Shown in pieces: positions 1-9,720 of a stretch of DNA of 64,000 nucleotides (the first letter of the stretch is position 1; each line of letters starts with the position of its first letter). A program made the translations under genes and the position numbers. Location: assembly GCA_002914805.1 (NCBI GenBank), contig JXTB01000028.1, positions 106,961 to 170,960 of the forward strand, written 5' to 3'. Source of the stretch: Parasponia andersonii. Lineage: Eukaryota > Streptophyta > Magnoliopsida > Rosales > Cannabaceae. Below the pieces are notes generated by a model. That model was given only the letters and a program-made list of their open reading frames with translations, was not told where the DNA came from and searched no databases.

Positions 1-1
1 T

Positions 2-631
2 CTATCTGTTAATGGAAAGTGTAGAGAAGCCTTAGACATCTTTGATTCAATGTGTTCCTCAGGGGTTAAACCAGATGATGTGATATTCATTGCAGTTCTG
101 TCTGCTTGCACTCATGGTGGATTTGTGGAAGATGGTAAAAGGATATTTGACCAGATGGTGTGGAAGTTTGGTATAAAACCCCGAATTGAGCATTATGGTT
201 GCATGGTCGATCTTCTGGGTCGAGCAGGAAAGTTGGAAGAAGCAGTCAGGTTTGTAGAGAGCATGCACTTGGAGCCAAATACTGTTATTTTGGCTACCCT
301 ACTAGGTTCATGTAAGATTCATGGAAATGGAAACTTCTTAGAGTCCATAACAAGAAAGATTATTCAACAGGAGCCTTCAAACCCAAGCTACTTAACTCTA
401 ATTTCAAATTTAAGCGCATCAGTTGGACGGTGGAAAGATGCCTTGACCTATAGAATGGCCATGAGACAGCAGGGGGTAGAAAAAGTTCCTGGTTGCAGTT
501 CAATCCAAGTAGGGAATGAGGTTCACGAGTTTCTAGCCAGAGATACAAGGCATGAGGAAAGGAAGAATATCTATGAAGCCCTTTATTGTCTAAACAAACA
601 CTTGGATGCAGCATGTGATGGAACATTATGA
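2..631 (+). CDS. PPR protein, PLS class with E/E+ tail (3' part only)
   Basis: The reading frame is open from the window edge to the TGA at 629-631, giving 209 residues of the C-terminus. The gene starts outside the window. The first half has PPR units in the usual order: EALDIFDSM then GVKPDDVIFIAVLSACTHGG, an L/S-type unit with RIFDQM and a KPRIEHYGCMVDLLGRAG unit, and then EEAVRFVESM with the EPNTVILATLLGSCKIHGN signature. The last ~90 residues match the E and E+ motifs: the PSNPSYLTLISNLSASVGRW stretch, then VPGCSSIQVGNEVHEFLARD. The protein stops before any DYW deaminase domain. Proteins of this family bind organelle RNA in mitochondria or chloroplasts, and E/E+ members usually act in C-to-U editing with a separate DYW partner. 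The target RNA cannot be inferred. I see no frame break in the visible part. Confidence 0.93.
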   Translation, partial: LSVNGKCREALDIFDSMCSSGVKPDDVIFIAVLSACTHGGFVEDGKRIFDQMVWKFGIKPRIEHYGCMVDLLGRAGKLEEAVRFVESMHLEPNTVILATLLGSCKIHGNGNFLESITRKIIQQEPSNPSYLTLISNLSASVGRWKDALTYRMAMRQQGVEKVPGCSSIQVGNEVHEFLARDTRHEERKNIYEALYCLNKHLDAACDGTL

Positions 632-2391
632 TGTGACATGTCAATTTTCTCTGTGGGTAGTCATCCCCTGCAGCGTGCCTGGTAAGTCTGATGAATGAGA
701 ACAATGTGTTATTGGATTTTGAAAAATGCATGGGACAAGCAGGCTTTGCCATAACGTTTTTGAGAGGGAGAGATAATTTTACAACGTCTCATAAAATGAT
801 GAGGCACTTTGGCTCTGGGATGCATTATCTTGTTAGAGACTAGATGGAAAAGGTCCACCACACATAAAGGCTAGTATGCAACAAATTAAGGTGTCTGCAC
901 TCTGCAGAGATATGATAACAGAAGATCTGGAAATGCGTAATGGTTGTAAAAATGAAGTGGTTAGTGAAAGATTAATTGCTTGGGGCAGTTTTTTTTAATC
1001 TTCAAGATATTGGAGGACTGGTCACCGTTTTCATAAATTGGAGGAGCTGAGAGGGAAGGTCATCTTGGCACTTGCTTGCTATTTTTTTCTAAATGCAACC
1101 AGTTCAAGTTGTTTGTCAGCTGTTTTTGAAGGCTAAGTAATTAGCATACCATACATCGATATACTACAAATACAGTATTGGAGTAATCCACTGTCAGGAT
1201 GCGAGAAAAAGGTTTCACGTTAATGCTTAACCCTTTACTCCGTTTAGTGTCACAATCCCTTCTCCTTTGGCTCAACAAATGACAACGGAACTGTTTGTGT
1301 AGTCGCATCTGATACTAAGAATGTTTTAGTTTCAGATTACAGTAATATAATGCTGCTCTGAATGATCTGCACTTTCTTTTGGTATTTCTTGTGTGTTTGC
1401 AGGCATAGCCTGGCAGTAACCACACCTCCTCTCATTGTGGAGGGTTCTAAGTTAGATTTCCCCAACCCGTTGTTTCAAAGAGAGAAATCAATATATATTA
1501 TTGTTATCTTATGCGATAATTTATCTTTCTAATCCATACAAAAGAATTAATTTCTCTTACTAATTATCTTCCGTTGTTGATGATAACTGAAAAATTTGTT
1601 GTAAACCCACTAATCTTAGTGTATGGAATCATATGGGACGGATGTGTATGAGCCTGGTTTATCTGTACCTGTGGCTAATGCCACAGAATTACTGAAACAC
1701 TTTTCGTAGAATAGATTTATCATGTATTAGAGTTATGGTTAAGCCAGTTATTCTTGTATCGGTGTCTTTGCTTCTGGATGCAGAGGAACCTAGGAAATAT
1801 TTTGACAGTGGACAAAACTAGTACCTGAAAAGGTCGAAGGACAATGATCATTAGTTCAGACACATTTTCTACCCTCCTGCACCTGACTAAAAGGTCAGTG
1901 CCGCCAGATTTAAAAACTACGAATATGCACCTGTTAATGTATACCTTGAACCCATATCAGTGGATATCAATATGATACTGTTTCACTTTCTCCTCTTATT
2001 GTAGGCAGTAGGGTATACCATTTTTTTGTACTCGGATGTATGTTGACCTCTTAGTTTAGGTACCGGTAAATATTGGTCTTGAGTACATAGTTACAGAAAC
2101 TTCATGTAACTTTGTTATTTGGCCAATTCACTCAAAAATAATTTTATTTTTTCTCTAATTAAATTGTTGAAGTAGACTTCATCTTAGTTCGATATTTAAC
2201 CGAGTAATTGGAAGACAATGTAATGATACCAGGCTTGTCTTTCAGCTGGAAAAATTAACTCGTAACTCATCTGGTTTAATGATGTCATAGTGATATGAAA
2301 TTACAAAGAATTGTATATTACTTCATCCAGTAAGTATCATCGAGTATTCTCTAAGCTTACTTATATCAGCAGCTGACAAAGACAGCCTAGG

Positions 2392-2395
<4 letters not shown>
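632..2395 (+). other. 3' flank of the PPR gene, non-coding
   Basis: There is no credible reading frame here. Mixed-composition sequence continues about 1.8 kb past the PPR stop. A pyrimidine-rich tract ending TTTGCAG near 1400 looks like a splice acceptor, so part of this may be a long 3' UTR, possibly with an intron. Only transcript data could show where the transcript ends. Confidence 0.4.

Positions 2396-2431
<36 letters not shown>
2396..2431. repeat. (GA)n microsatellite
   Basis: An essentially uninterrupted GA dinucleotide run of about 36 bp. Confidence 0.95.
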
Positions 2432-2438
<7 letters not shown>

Positions 2439-2654
2439 TGGTTGTTTGCATGTGGTACGATAGTGTCTGATCTTTGATATATGATGCTTGTAATTTTCAT
2501 TGCTGAGTAATTATATTCCAATGTCACTCTCATCCAAATGCATGAAGTAACGATGGATAGAATACAAAACCAACCTCTCGTACCTTATCCTCCTTTTTTG
2601 TTGTGGTCATTTTCATAACTTCTAATAAAGATGATCGAGTAATTCTCCAAACTA

Positions 2655-2690
2655 AGAGAGAGAGAGAGAGAGTGTGTGTGCGCGCGCTAC
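2655..2690. repeat. Compound microsatellite (GA)n(GT)n(CG)n
   Basis: A GA run passes directly into GT and then a short CG run, so three dinucleotide types are stacked in 36 bp. The alternating purine-pyrimidine part (GTGTGTGCGCGCGC) is of the kind able to adopt Z-DNA. Confidence 0.9.
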
Positions 2691-3058
2691 CTGTCCTTAC
2701 TGCTTCTGATTGCTGAGTTACCAAGTTCCAAACTTCCTTCTCAGACACACTTGTTTTTTTCCAAAAAACAAAAACGAGAAAAAAAGGAAAAAAAAAAAGT
2801 TCTAATGTTAAATATATTCCACAGAAGGGGAAAAGGAACGTCTCGTATTCCTTTTATGTGGTCATTGTCATAACTTCTAATAACAGGATCTTCCAAAATA
2901 TTTGAAAAGTGAAAATACCTGTTTTGGTAAGGTGGGGTTATGAACACCTCCAAGACATTTTGGCATTTGCTTTTCATGGCTTTGTATGTACTGAAGAGAC
3001 TATTACCTACCAGCAAAACTCACTTTTCTATTTCGATATGATTTGTCTCATTATTTTC

Positions 3059-3354
3059 ATGGGAACTTTCGGTTTGATAGTTGAAACTAGAACAAGAGGC
3101 CAAAATCTCTTGCTGGTATAAGTTGGCCACCTTGTCTAATGATTCTTTTATTCTGCGCTGTCTTATGATATGTCATTCGTCTGAACTTTGCAATAATTAT
3201 TTGTTGTTGGCAACAAAGTTAAGAGGGAGGCAAAGCTTTGGTTGTTGGCAACAAGGTAAAGAGCGAGCAAAAGCACTGTTGTTGGCAACAATGTAAAGAG
3301 CGAGCCAAATCCTTGGTTATTGGCAACAAAGCAAAGAGTGAGCCAAAGCCTTGA
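3059..3354 (+). repeat. Duplicated block with a ~38-bp tandem repeat (copy 1)
   Basis: The block starting CATGGGAACTTTCGGTTTG is repeated at 7179-7365, upstream of MYB exon 1b, at high identity. Its right part expands into four tandem units of about 38 bp, starting near 3203, 3241, 3278 and 3316. Most units carry the 13-bp inverted repeat TTGTTGGCAACAA followed by a purine-rich GTAAAGAGCGAGCCAAAGCC-like stretch. The copy at 7.3 kb has only one unit. No coding potential is seen. The block appears to be a detached piece of the MYB upstream region. Confidence 0.85.
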
Positions 3355-4086
3355 TGAGTTGCAGAAATTGAGATTTTACCTTCATATTTTTTGTTTTGAG
3401 GGTGTACTAGGCACTAAACCAGGTTAACATTAGCGTAGAGAGAGACCTCACAATAAAATTGGTCTTTATTTTTTAATCTATAGCTTAGAAATTGTCATTT
3501 TCTTGTAGTTTTTCATTTCCCAAAGAGTTGTCATTGTCGTTTGGGTTCACATCTTGGGTGCTTCTTTCCTTTTATGGCTATTTGGTACGTTTTATTGTCA
3601 CTACTACCGGTACACATTACTTGTCATATTTGCGTCTTTAATTTCTCTCTCTCTCTTTTTTTTTTTTTTCCCCTTTTCTTTTAGAGGGGATATGTGATTC
3701 ATTTCCTTTTCATTCGTTTGATTGAAAAAATTTCTTTTACTAAAATGACTTAAATTATTTTTCTGTTTTTTTCATGGTCTTCTCTCCTTTTTTTTTAATG
3801 TTTTTTTAGGGAATGCTTTTTTTATTACTCTCTGTTGGAACAAACTAATTTTTCACTATTATCTTTTCAGCAGTTAATTTTATTAATTTATTGTTGGATT
3901 TATACGGCAAAGAGCTATCACATAGGACAATCTAATTGAATAATAGTACTTCGTCTTTCCCCTAAAAAAAGTTCTAAAAAAAATTGGGCTTTCAAAAAAG
4001 ATTCCTAACTGGAAATTCAATTTTCCCAGAATATATAAAAACGTCAAATAAGTGATGCTCTTCGCATAAAAAATAAAAATAAAAAA
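3355..4086. other. Intergenic, no gene seen
   Basis: AT-rich sequence with several long T-tracts (around 3650, 3790 and 3820) and A-tracts. No open frame of interest and no clear repeat boundary were found. Confidence 0.6.
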
Positions 4087-4420
4087 CACTTTACTTTTAG
4101 TCATAACCCAATTTGTAACTAAAATTGGTGACTAAAAAATTGTTATCATCTTTATATATCTTTATATATCGTGATTAAAAAGAACATGATAAATTTGCAA
4201 CTATAGTAACAACCAGTTTTATTATTATATATAAAAGGCTGTGACAACAAGTATATTAGTGGTAATTTTTGGCCGAGTGTTATGTTTAAGTCATAGGAAT
4301 TTTTTTAAAATGAAAGAAGTCATAGTAAATTTTCAATTGTGAGTAAATATTGTAACTAGTCACACTAAATTTTATTGTAACAAAAAATTTGTCACCAAAC
4401 GGATGACTTGTTTTATAGTG
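4087..4420. mobile_element. CACTA-like MITE (non-autonomous DNA transposon)
   Basis: The left end reads CACTTTACTTTTAGTCAT and the inverted right end reads CACTATAAAACAAGTCAT, which is the CACTA-type terminus. Both ends continue into related subterminal sequence rich in GTGACTAA / TTGTAAC motifs, typical of plant CACTA-derived MITEs. The length is about 334 bp with no coding capacity. The 3-bp flanks (AAA and CTG) do not match, so either the target duplication has decayed or a boundary is off by a few bases. Similar GTCACAAATTTGTGAC-type sequence lies near 44.7-44.9 kb. Confidence 0.5.
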
Positions 4421-4484
4421 CTGATTTTCCTTTTAGCTTCTTCCCTGGACCCCACGCGAAAAACGGATTATCTATTGCTTTAAT

Positions 4485-6657
4485 TGTAATATCTGTGAAG
4501 TCACAAGGATAAATTGGACATTTTAAGAGTAATAACAAAGTTGTAAATATTGAATTTTGGATTATAATATTAAAAAATCTAGAATATTATAATATTTTGC
4601 AACAATGTCCAATTTTTTTCTTAAAAATCCCTTAGAAGTTCAAATTTCCAATAAATAAGGGCTTAAGGGAAAGAGAAAACACCGGATTTGCCGCCGCCTA
4701 CAGCTGCCGCACCATTGCTCGCCTCGGCCGACACGCCAGCCCGTGTCGAAGGGCTTTCGAAAACAAATCCAATACCACTAGTTTCGCCTCGTTTCAATGT
4801 CGGACGAAGCCATAGAGGCCATGCAAAAATTCCGCCTCCGGCGAGGTTTTCCAGTCACCGGTACGCCCTCCGACCTCCGTCTTCGACACTTCTAGCAAGT
4901 GAAGCTCCATCTCGCCATCGCCGATCAACTCCAAGTGGTTTTACGTTAAAATTCATCTCCAGTAAGTTTTTACCATTTTTACCGTTTTTACCACATATAT
5001 AAAAAGTGATATTCACGTAATTATTTTGATTAAATGATTTATTTACCCGAGATAAATACCTGGGATGAAAGAGAGTTAAAAATTATGAATAATTAAAGTT
5101 AGTAAAAGTAAAAAGGGTAACGGTAAATGCGGTAAATAGTAGTTAGGAAAAAAGGACATTTATCTAATTATTTTCAAAAGGTGGTATTTATGTAATTCTC
5201 GGATTTTTTGGCTTAATTAATGCTAGAGATCTCGAAACTGAATTCTGATTTCGAATTTGGACTCAGTGAGGTCAAGACATAAATTTTGATATAAAATATC
5301 ATTCTATTTCATTTTTAAACGAAAATTGAAATTTTGTGGCACAAATTACACTGTTTTGTGTACCATGGGCCGATCCCGCACCGGGACCCGTTTTTGATAA
5401 GGTATATATATTTGATCTAGCATTTTTGGATGCTCTGAATTCAGTGGTGACCTCCATTTCTATATTTGAAGCTTTGGTGGAAAAATCACTTTTTCTAGTG
5501 GACTTATTAGAAACCAGAAATTGTCGTTTAAGCACCTGAGTGACTAACCGGAGATTTTTCGAGCGTCATTAACTTGGTATTACTATCATATCAAGTTATG
5601 GGTTCAATTATCTAATTTTTATATTTCTTTTGGATTTTATTTGCATTAAAATTTATTTATGAAAAATCGTGATTTTACGATGGTTAAAGAAAATATTGTT
5701 AATTGTTGAGTTATACTGGGATTGGATTACGTAAATTATTTTATACATTTTTACATATTAGTTTTGAGGTAAAACAGCAGTGTGCTACTTATGTTATAAT
5801 AAATTCCAGAATAATGCCAAGTTGGATTTTTAAAGTATGATTTGATTACTGGATACATAGTAGTCGTGAACTGTGACATGTTGTACATACCATAGAATCA
5901 CACACTTGAGTTCCATTATAGCATCGCAGTATTTTTAAGTCGCTGGCGAGTTGCTGCAGCGCTAGGTGAGAGACCTAGGCCCCTGCATAGGTTTTTACCT
6001 GATACGCTTACAGGCAGTGTCTGGATACTGGGTACCCTTGCTATAGAAGGAAGTATTACAGGCCCGTGATGGGAGGATGAGAGCTCACTTATATCCTTGT
6101 TGATGTATGATATGTACAATGATGTGATTTTGATTTTGGTTTTGAATATGTGACTATTCTGGATACCAATAGATTTATAAATTTGATTTATATATGGATT
6201 TAAAGGAACTAACCATGCAGATTTGAGAAATTGCATCAATCAAAAAGGTAATTAAATCCATACTGAGCATTTGAATGCTCATCCCTTACATTTTCCCTCT
6301 CAGGCAGTGCTCGGTGTAACTTTGGAAATTCGGGAGTAGAGGATTGAGGAGTTGGTTACCGTACCGGAAATTGGTAACTATGTAAATAATGTTGTTATTT
6401 ATCTTGGCATATATTAAATATTAATAGGCCGTTTCACGGATTCTGTCTGTATAACTAGTGTGTTGGATTGTGAGACTACTGATAATGATGCTTGATTTGT
6501 TTTAAATAAATTTTATTTAACAATCTAAGTCTAATGGTGATCACAAAACTGTGGGAATTTTCTTTTAAAATATTTTTATGAATTTTTCTTAAATAACCTT
6601 TGAATTTTCACTTATAAAATTTCCTTTCTGCCACTGACCTGGATTTGGGTCGTGACA
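4485..6657 (+). mobile_element. Solo LTR, large GGGTCGTGACA family (copy A1)
   Basis: The unit is 2173 bp, begins TGTAATATCTGTG, ends TTTGGGTCGTGACA, and is flanked on both sides by the 5-bp direct repeat TTAAT (4480-4484 and 6658-6662). The TG...CA ends and exact 5-bp duplication identify an LTR left by recombination between the two LTRs of a full element. The orientation is taken from the family's known habit of placing GGGTCGTGACA directly before an initiator-Met-type primer-binding site. A TATA-like ATAAATAAGG near 4653 precedes a GC-rich block (about 4680-4930), the likely start of the transcribed part. An inverted relative lies at 12691-14869, roughly 80% identical by eye. Superfamily is probably Ty3/gypsy (long-LTR chromovirus type), which is inference. 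It has no internal coding region. Confidence 0.88.
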
Positions 6658-6902
6658 TTAATCCCTCTCTATAGTTGTCAGGGAGGAGCCATAAACTTTC
6701 CCTGAAACACAGCATGTATGTTTCACTAATGAAACCCAAGTATAGCTGACAATACATTACGACTTTCTGAATAAGAAGACCAAAACTATTTGATTTTTAC
6801 TTGGGTGGTCCATAGTTTTAATGCAATTTATTGTTTCTTACGTGCCTCTTCAATATTAATCTTGAAGGTTTGGCCATCCAATTCTTTTTGTTATAAATAT
6901 CA

Positions 6903-7086
6903 ATGGAAGATGAAGTTTTTTACTTCAAAGAAGAGTGAGAGAAAGAGATATGAAAGAGGGATGGTTCAAAAGCCTTGCTCTCAGCAGAATGGCAGGAAGA
7001 GATGTTGGAAGCCCCATGAAGACAAAAAGCTACTCGACTGTGTCCGTGGATATGGTTCTAGTAATTGGGTCAAAATTTCCAAATTG
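6903..7086 (+). pseudogene. R2R3-MYB exon 1, extra copy (1a), broken
   Basis: This copy parallels exon 1b at 7397-7604. From about 6961 it encodes MVQKPCSQQNGRKRCWKPHE and then DKKLLDCVRGYGSSNWVKIS, the first two helices of a MYB R2 repeat with tryptophans at their usual spacing. The ATG at 6903 matches the start used in copy 1b but is out of frame with the MYB part, so this copy has a frameshift just after its start. It also lacks the last few exon bases (TTCTG) before the donor. The 45 bp upstream, including TTGGCCATCCAA and a TATAAATATCAA box, are shared with copy 1b, so promoter and exon were copied together. No exon 2 follows before copy 1b. I see no route to a functional protein. Confidence 0.8.
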
Positions 7087-7178
7087 GTATAACAAACGAT
7101 GACCTTTTTATGATATTGATCCAATTAAGTCTTGATCTATTATGATATGACATGATTTGTTTTTTTTCTTTTTTCTCA

Positions 7179-7365
7179 TGGGAACTTTCGGTTTGATAGT
7201 TGAAACTAGAACAAGAGGCCAAAATCTCTTGCTAGTATAAGTTGGCAACCTTGTCTAATGATTCATTTATTCTACACTATCTTATGATATGTCATTCATA
7301 TAAACTTTGTAATAATTATTGGTTGTTGGCAACAAAGCAAAAGAGCGAGCCAAAACCTTGAAATT
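7179..7365 (+). repeat. Duplicated block, copy 2 (MYB upstream region)
   Basis: This is homologous to 3059-3250 over the whole CATGGGAACTTTCGGTTTG... stretch, and ends with a single TTGTTGGCAACAA unit. It sits between MYB exon copies 1a and 1b, directly upstream of the 1b TATA-like box near 7385. Confidence 0.85.
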
Positions 7366-7396
7366 TTGGCCATCCAACTTTTTTTTATAAATATCA

Positions 7397-8050
7397 ATGA
7401 AAGATGAAGTTTTTAGTACTTCCTCGAAGAAGAAGAGTGAGAATGAGAGAGAGAGAGAGAGAGAAGAGAGAGGGATGTTTCAAAAGCCTTGCTCTCAGCA
7501 GAATGGTAGGAAGAGATATTGGAAGCCTTATGAAGATGAAAAGCTACTTGATTGTGTCCACAGATATGGCTCCACTAATTGGGTCAAAATTTCCAAATTT
7601 TCTGGTGTAACAAATGATGATCTTTTATGATATTGGTCCAATTAATTTATAAAATCTTGGTCTGGGCACTATTATTTCATATGATGTTGGGTTTGAATTT
7701 TTCAGGTCTAAAAGGAAGTTCGAAGAGTTGTAGATTTTGGGGTTAAATTATCCAGAGCCAAATGTCAAGAGCGGTGAAATCAGTCCAGAAGAAGAATATA
7801 CCATTGTCATGAAACTACATGAATCTATGGGAAATAGGTTAGTAATATACTGTATATTTATTGTAATTTCATTTTTTTAAGCCAAGTATATAAAAATGAT
7901 AAATTAATCTCGTAATTTTTGCAAATTTTCCAGATAATCAGCAATTGCGGCTCATTTACTAGAAGGAACAGACAATGAGATTAAGAACTATTGACATTGT
8001 CATCTCAAGAATCAACAAACACAAAATTTTTATTAGAATCAAGTTCTAGA
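7397..8050 (+). pseudogene. R2R3-MYB transcription factor pseudogene, main body
   Basis: The three exons keep the exact intron positions of plant R2R3-MYB genes. Exon 1 is 7397-7604 (ATG start; RYWKPYEDEKLLDCVHRYGS then TNWVKISKFSG). Intron 1 is 7605-7705. Exon 2 is 7706-7837 (end of R2 with SSKSCRFWG, then the start of R3 with SGEISPEEEYTIVMKLHESM, ending GNR). Intron 2 is 7838-7933. Exon 3 starts at 7934 with SAIAAHLLEGTDNEIKNY and HCHLKNQQT. Such proteins bind MYB-core DNA through R2 and R3. The gene is dead: one T is missing in exon 2 just after the CRFWG motif, and both R3 tryptophan codons in exon 3 are stops (TAA at its second to fourth bases, TGA before HCHLK). Exon 1 itself is open and carries a GAGAGA run coding for EREREREE. 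The tail of exon 3 is interrupted by a MITE at 8118. Confidence 0.85.
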
Positions 8051-8117
8051 TCACCCATCTCGCGAGTACTGAAGTCCCAACTAGTATCGAAACAATAAGA
8101 ACAAGGATATAACTTAG

Positions 8118-8805
8118 TGCTTATTAGGTAACCACTTATTTAATCAAAAAAGTAAAAATACTTTTTAAAAATATGTTCGGTAAAACTACTTTTGTTTTTT
8201 CGTTTTTTTAATCTGACAAAAAAAATTTTAAAATTTTAAAAACAAAAATTTCTTACTTTCAAAATTTTTTAAAATAATTTATAGAAATGCTAGTATCAAA
8301 ATTCAAACATATTTAGACTCACGTCATTATTTCTCTTGTTATTATCTCTCTAGCCTCATGTAAAAATAGTATTTTTTAAAATAATTTTAAAAGTTATATT
8401 TTTCAAAATAAAAATTTTAAAAATGGTATTTTTAAAAATATAATTGTAAAATTTGGTAAATTTTTTTTCAGAAATATTCCAAAGTATTTAGAAAAATATT
8501 ACTTTTAAATTTGTTTAGAAATAAAGCACTTACAAAATTTATTTAGATAAATACCACCTCTCTCTCTCTCTCTCCTATTTTCTCCTTCCTTTTTCCTTTA
8601 TTACTCCCCCTTTTGATTTTCATTTTCAAAAGTAAAAAGTGCAAGTTACCAAATATATATTTATTTTTTTTATTTTAGAAAACAAAAAGTATAATATTGT
8701 TACCAAACACATTTTTGTTTTTGAAATATAAAAAATAAAATAAGAAAAAGTACTTTCATTTTTGTGTTTAAAAAAACAAAAAATAAAAATATTACCGTGT
8801 AGCAC
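8118..8805. mobile_element. MITE (PIF/Harbinger- or hAT-like) inserted in the MYB tail
   Basis: The insertion is about 690 bp and very AT-rich. Its ends read GTGCTTATTAGGTAAC on the left and, inverted, GGTGCTACACGGTAAT on the right, giving imperfect terminal inverted repeats. The flanks share CTTAG (8113-8117 and 8806-8810), containing a TTA that fits a PIF/Harbinger target duplication. The strongest evidence is the paralogous MYB tail at 9487-9720. There the sequence runs uninterrupted through GCATAACTTAGTTGCCGAC, so this copy has an insertion relative to an empty site. No transposase is encoded. Confidence 0.75.
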
Positions 8806-9000
8806 CTTAGTTGCTGACTCTAATGTTGATAACACTGAAATGTTTCAAGTTTTTTATGGACTCAGTAACAATTTTTAGATGGAGCCATTTTTGGTTGATA
8901 ATAGTTCATACAATCCTAGCGACTTTCTTACTTCGTCTACGGATAACGAGTTTCTTTCCTTCTGTAATCTTTCACATTTATAAATATAACTATACAGTAA
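8806..9000 (+). pseudogene. MYB C-terminal tail remnant, copy 1
   Basis: Downstream of the MITE the sequence translates as ADSNVDNTEMFQVFYGLSNN, F, stop, then MEPFLVDNSSYNPSDFLTSS and TDNEFLSF. This resembles the acidic C-terminus of R2R3-MYB proteins, which often has a W-x-EPF...SDFL pattern. A TAG stands where that tryptophan (before MEPF) would be expected. It is 80-90% identical by eye to 9521-9720. With 8083-8117 it forms one duplicated unit split by the MITE. Assignment to MYB rests on context and the EPF/SDFL pattern rather than a domain, so it is less certain than the DNA-binding part. Confidence 0.6.
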
Positions 9001-9138
9001 ATCCTATATAGATTAATACTATTAGGAATAGAAAAACTTATTATTTTATAGACGTTATTTATTTATCGATAAATAAATATTTAATAATTTTAAAAAGTAC
9101 TATGAGTTTAATAATTGTATCTTTTTTCCTTTAAGATA

Positions 9139-9169
<31 letters not shown>

Positions 9170-9486
9170 AAATGAGATTTAACTAATGATCTCTATTTGT
9201 TACAAATTAAAGGAAAATACTTACTACTACCCAATCCCCACTGTACCCGATTAGAAATAATAGGTTTTCACGCCTATCCCTGATGTGACTTAAATTTAGA
9301 ACCAAAATCTTAGATAGTGAGTGCTTTTACTACTTCAAGTACGAAAGTTAACATGGATATACGTAAAATTTAGTATATATTATTTGTTCATAAATAAAAT
9401 TCTTACATTTAATTTTTAGTGTATACCAAAAAGTTAAGAAATAAATATATATACGATAAATATACCTTTAAAATTTAATATTTTAT
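9001..9486. other. Spacer between the two MYB tail copies
   Basis: AT-rich sequence with a (TA)n/T tract at about 9137-9170. There are no open frames and no clear repeat ends. Confidence 0.5.
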
Positions 9487-9720
9487 AAGATCGAAACAAA
9501 AAGCATGAAGGGCATAACTTAGTTGCCGACTCTAATGTTGGTAACACTAAAACGTTTGAAGTATTTTAAGGATTCGGTGACAATTTTTAGATGGAGCCAT
9601 TTTGGTTGATAATATGTAGTTCTTAAAATCCGAGCGACTTTCTTACTTCATCTACATCTACGAATAACGAGTTTCTTTCCTTCTGTATTCTTTAATTCAT
9701 AAATATGACTATATATATCT
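9487..9720 (+). pseudogene. MYB C-terminal tail remnant, copy 2 (keeps the empty site)
   Basis: This is a direct duplicate of 8083-8117 plus 8806-9000. The sequence ATCGAAACAAAAAGCATGAAG... corresponds to the left flank of the MITE, and ACTTAGTTGCCGACTCTAATG continues straight through the site. It carries the same TAG before MEPF as copy 1 and an additional stop of its own after FEVF. The shared stop means the unit was probably duplicated after the gene had already lost function. The MITE then entered only copy 1. Confidence 0.6.

Noticed and set aside
4688-5002. Open frame of ~100 codons in the GC-rich part of the solo LTR (also at 14412-14667, 19498-19784, 22817-23339 and 56420-57453)
   Set aside because: The frames lie inside LTRs, differ completely between copies, exist on both strands because the block is GC-rich, and resemble no protein family.
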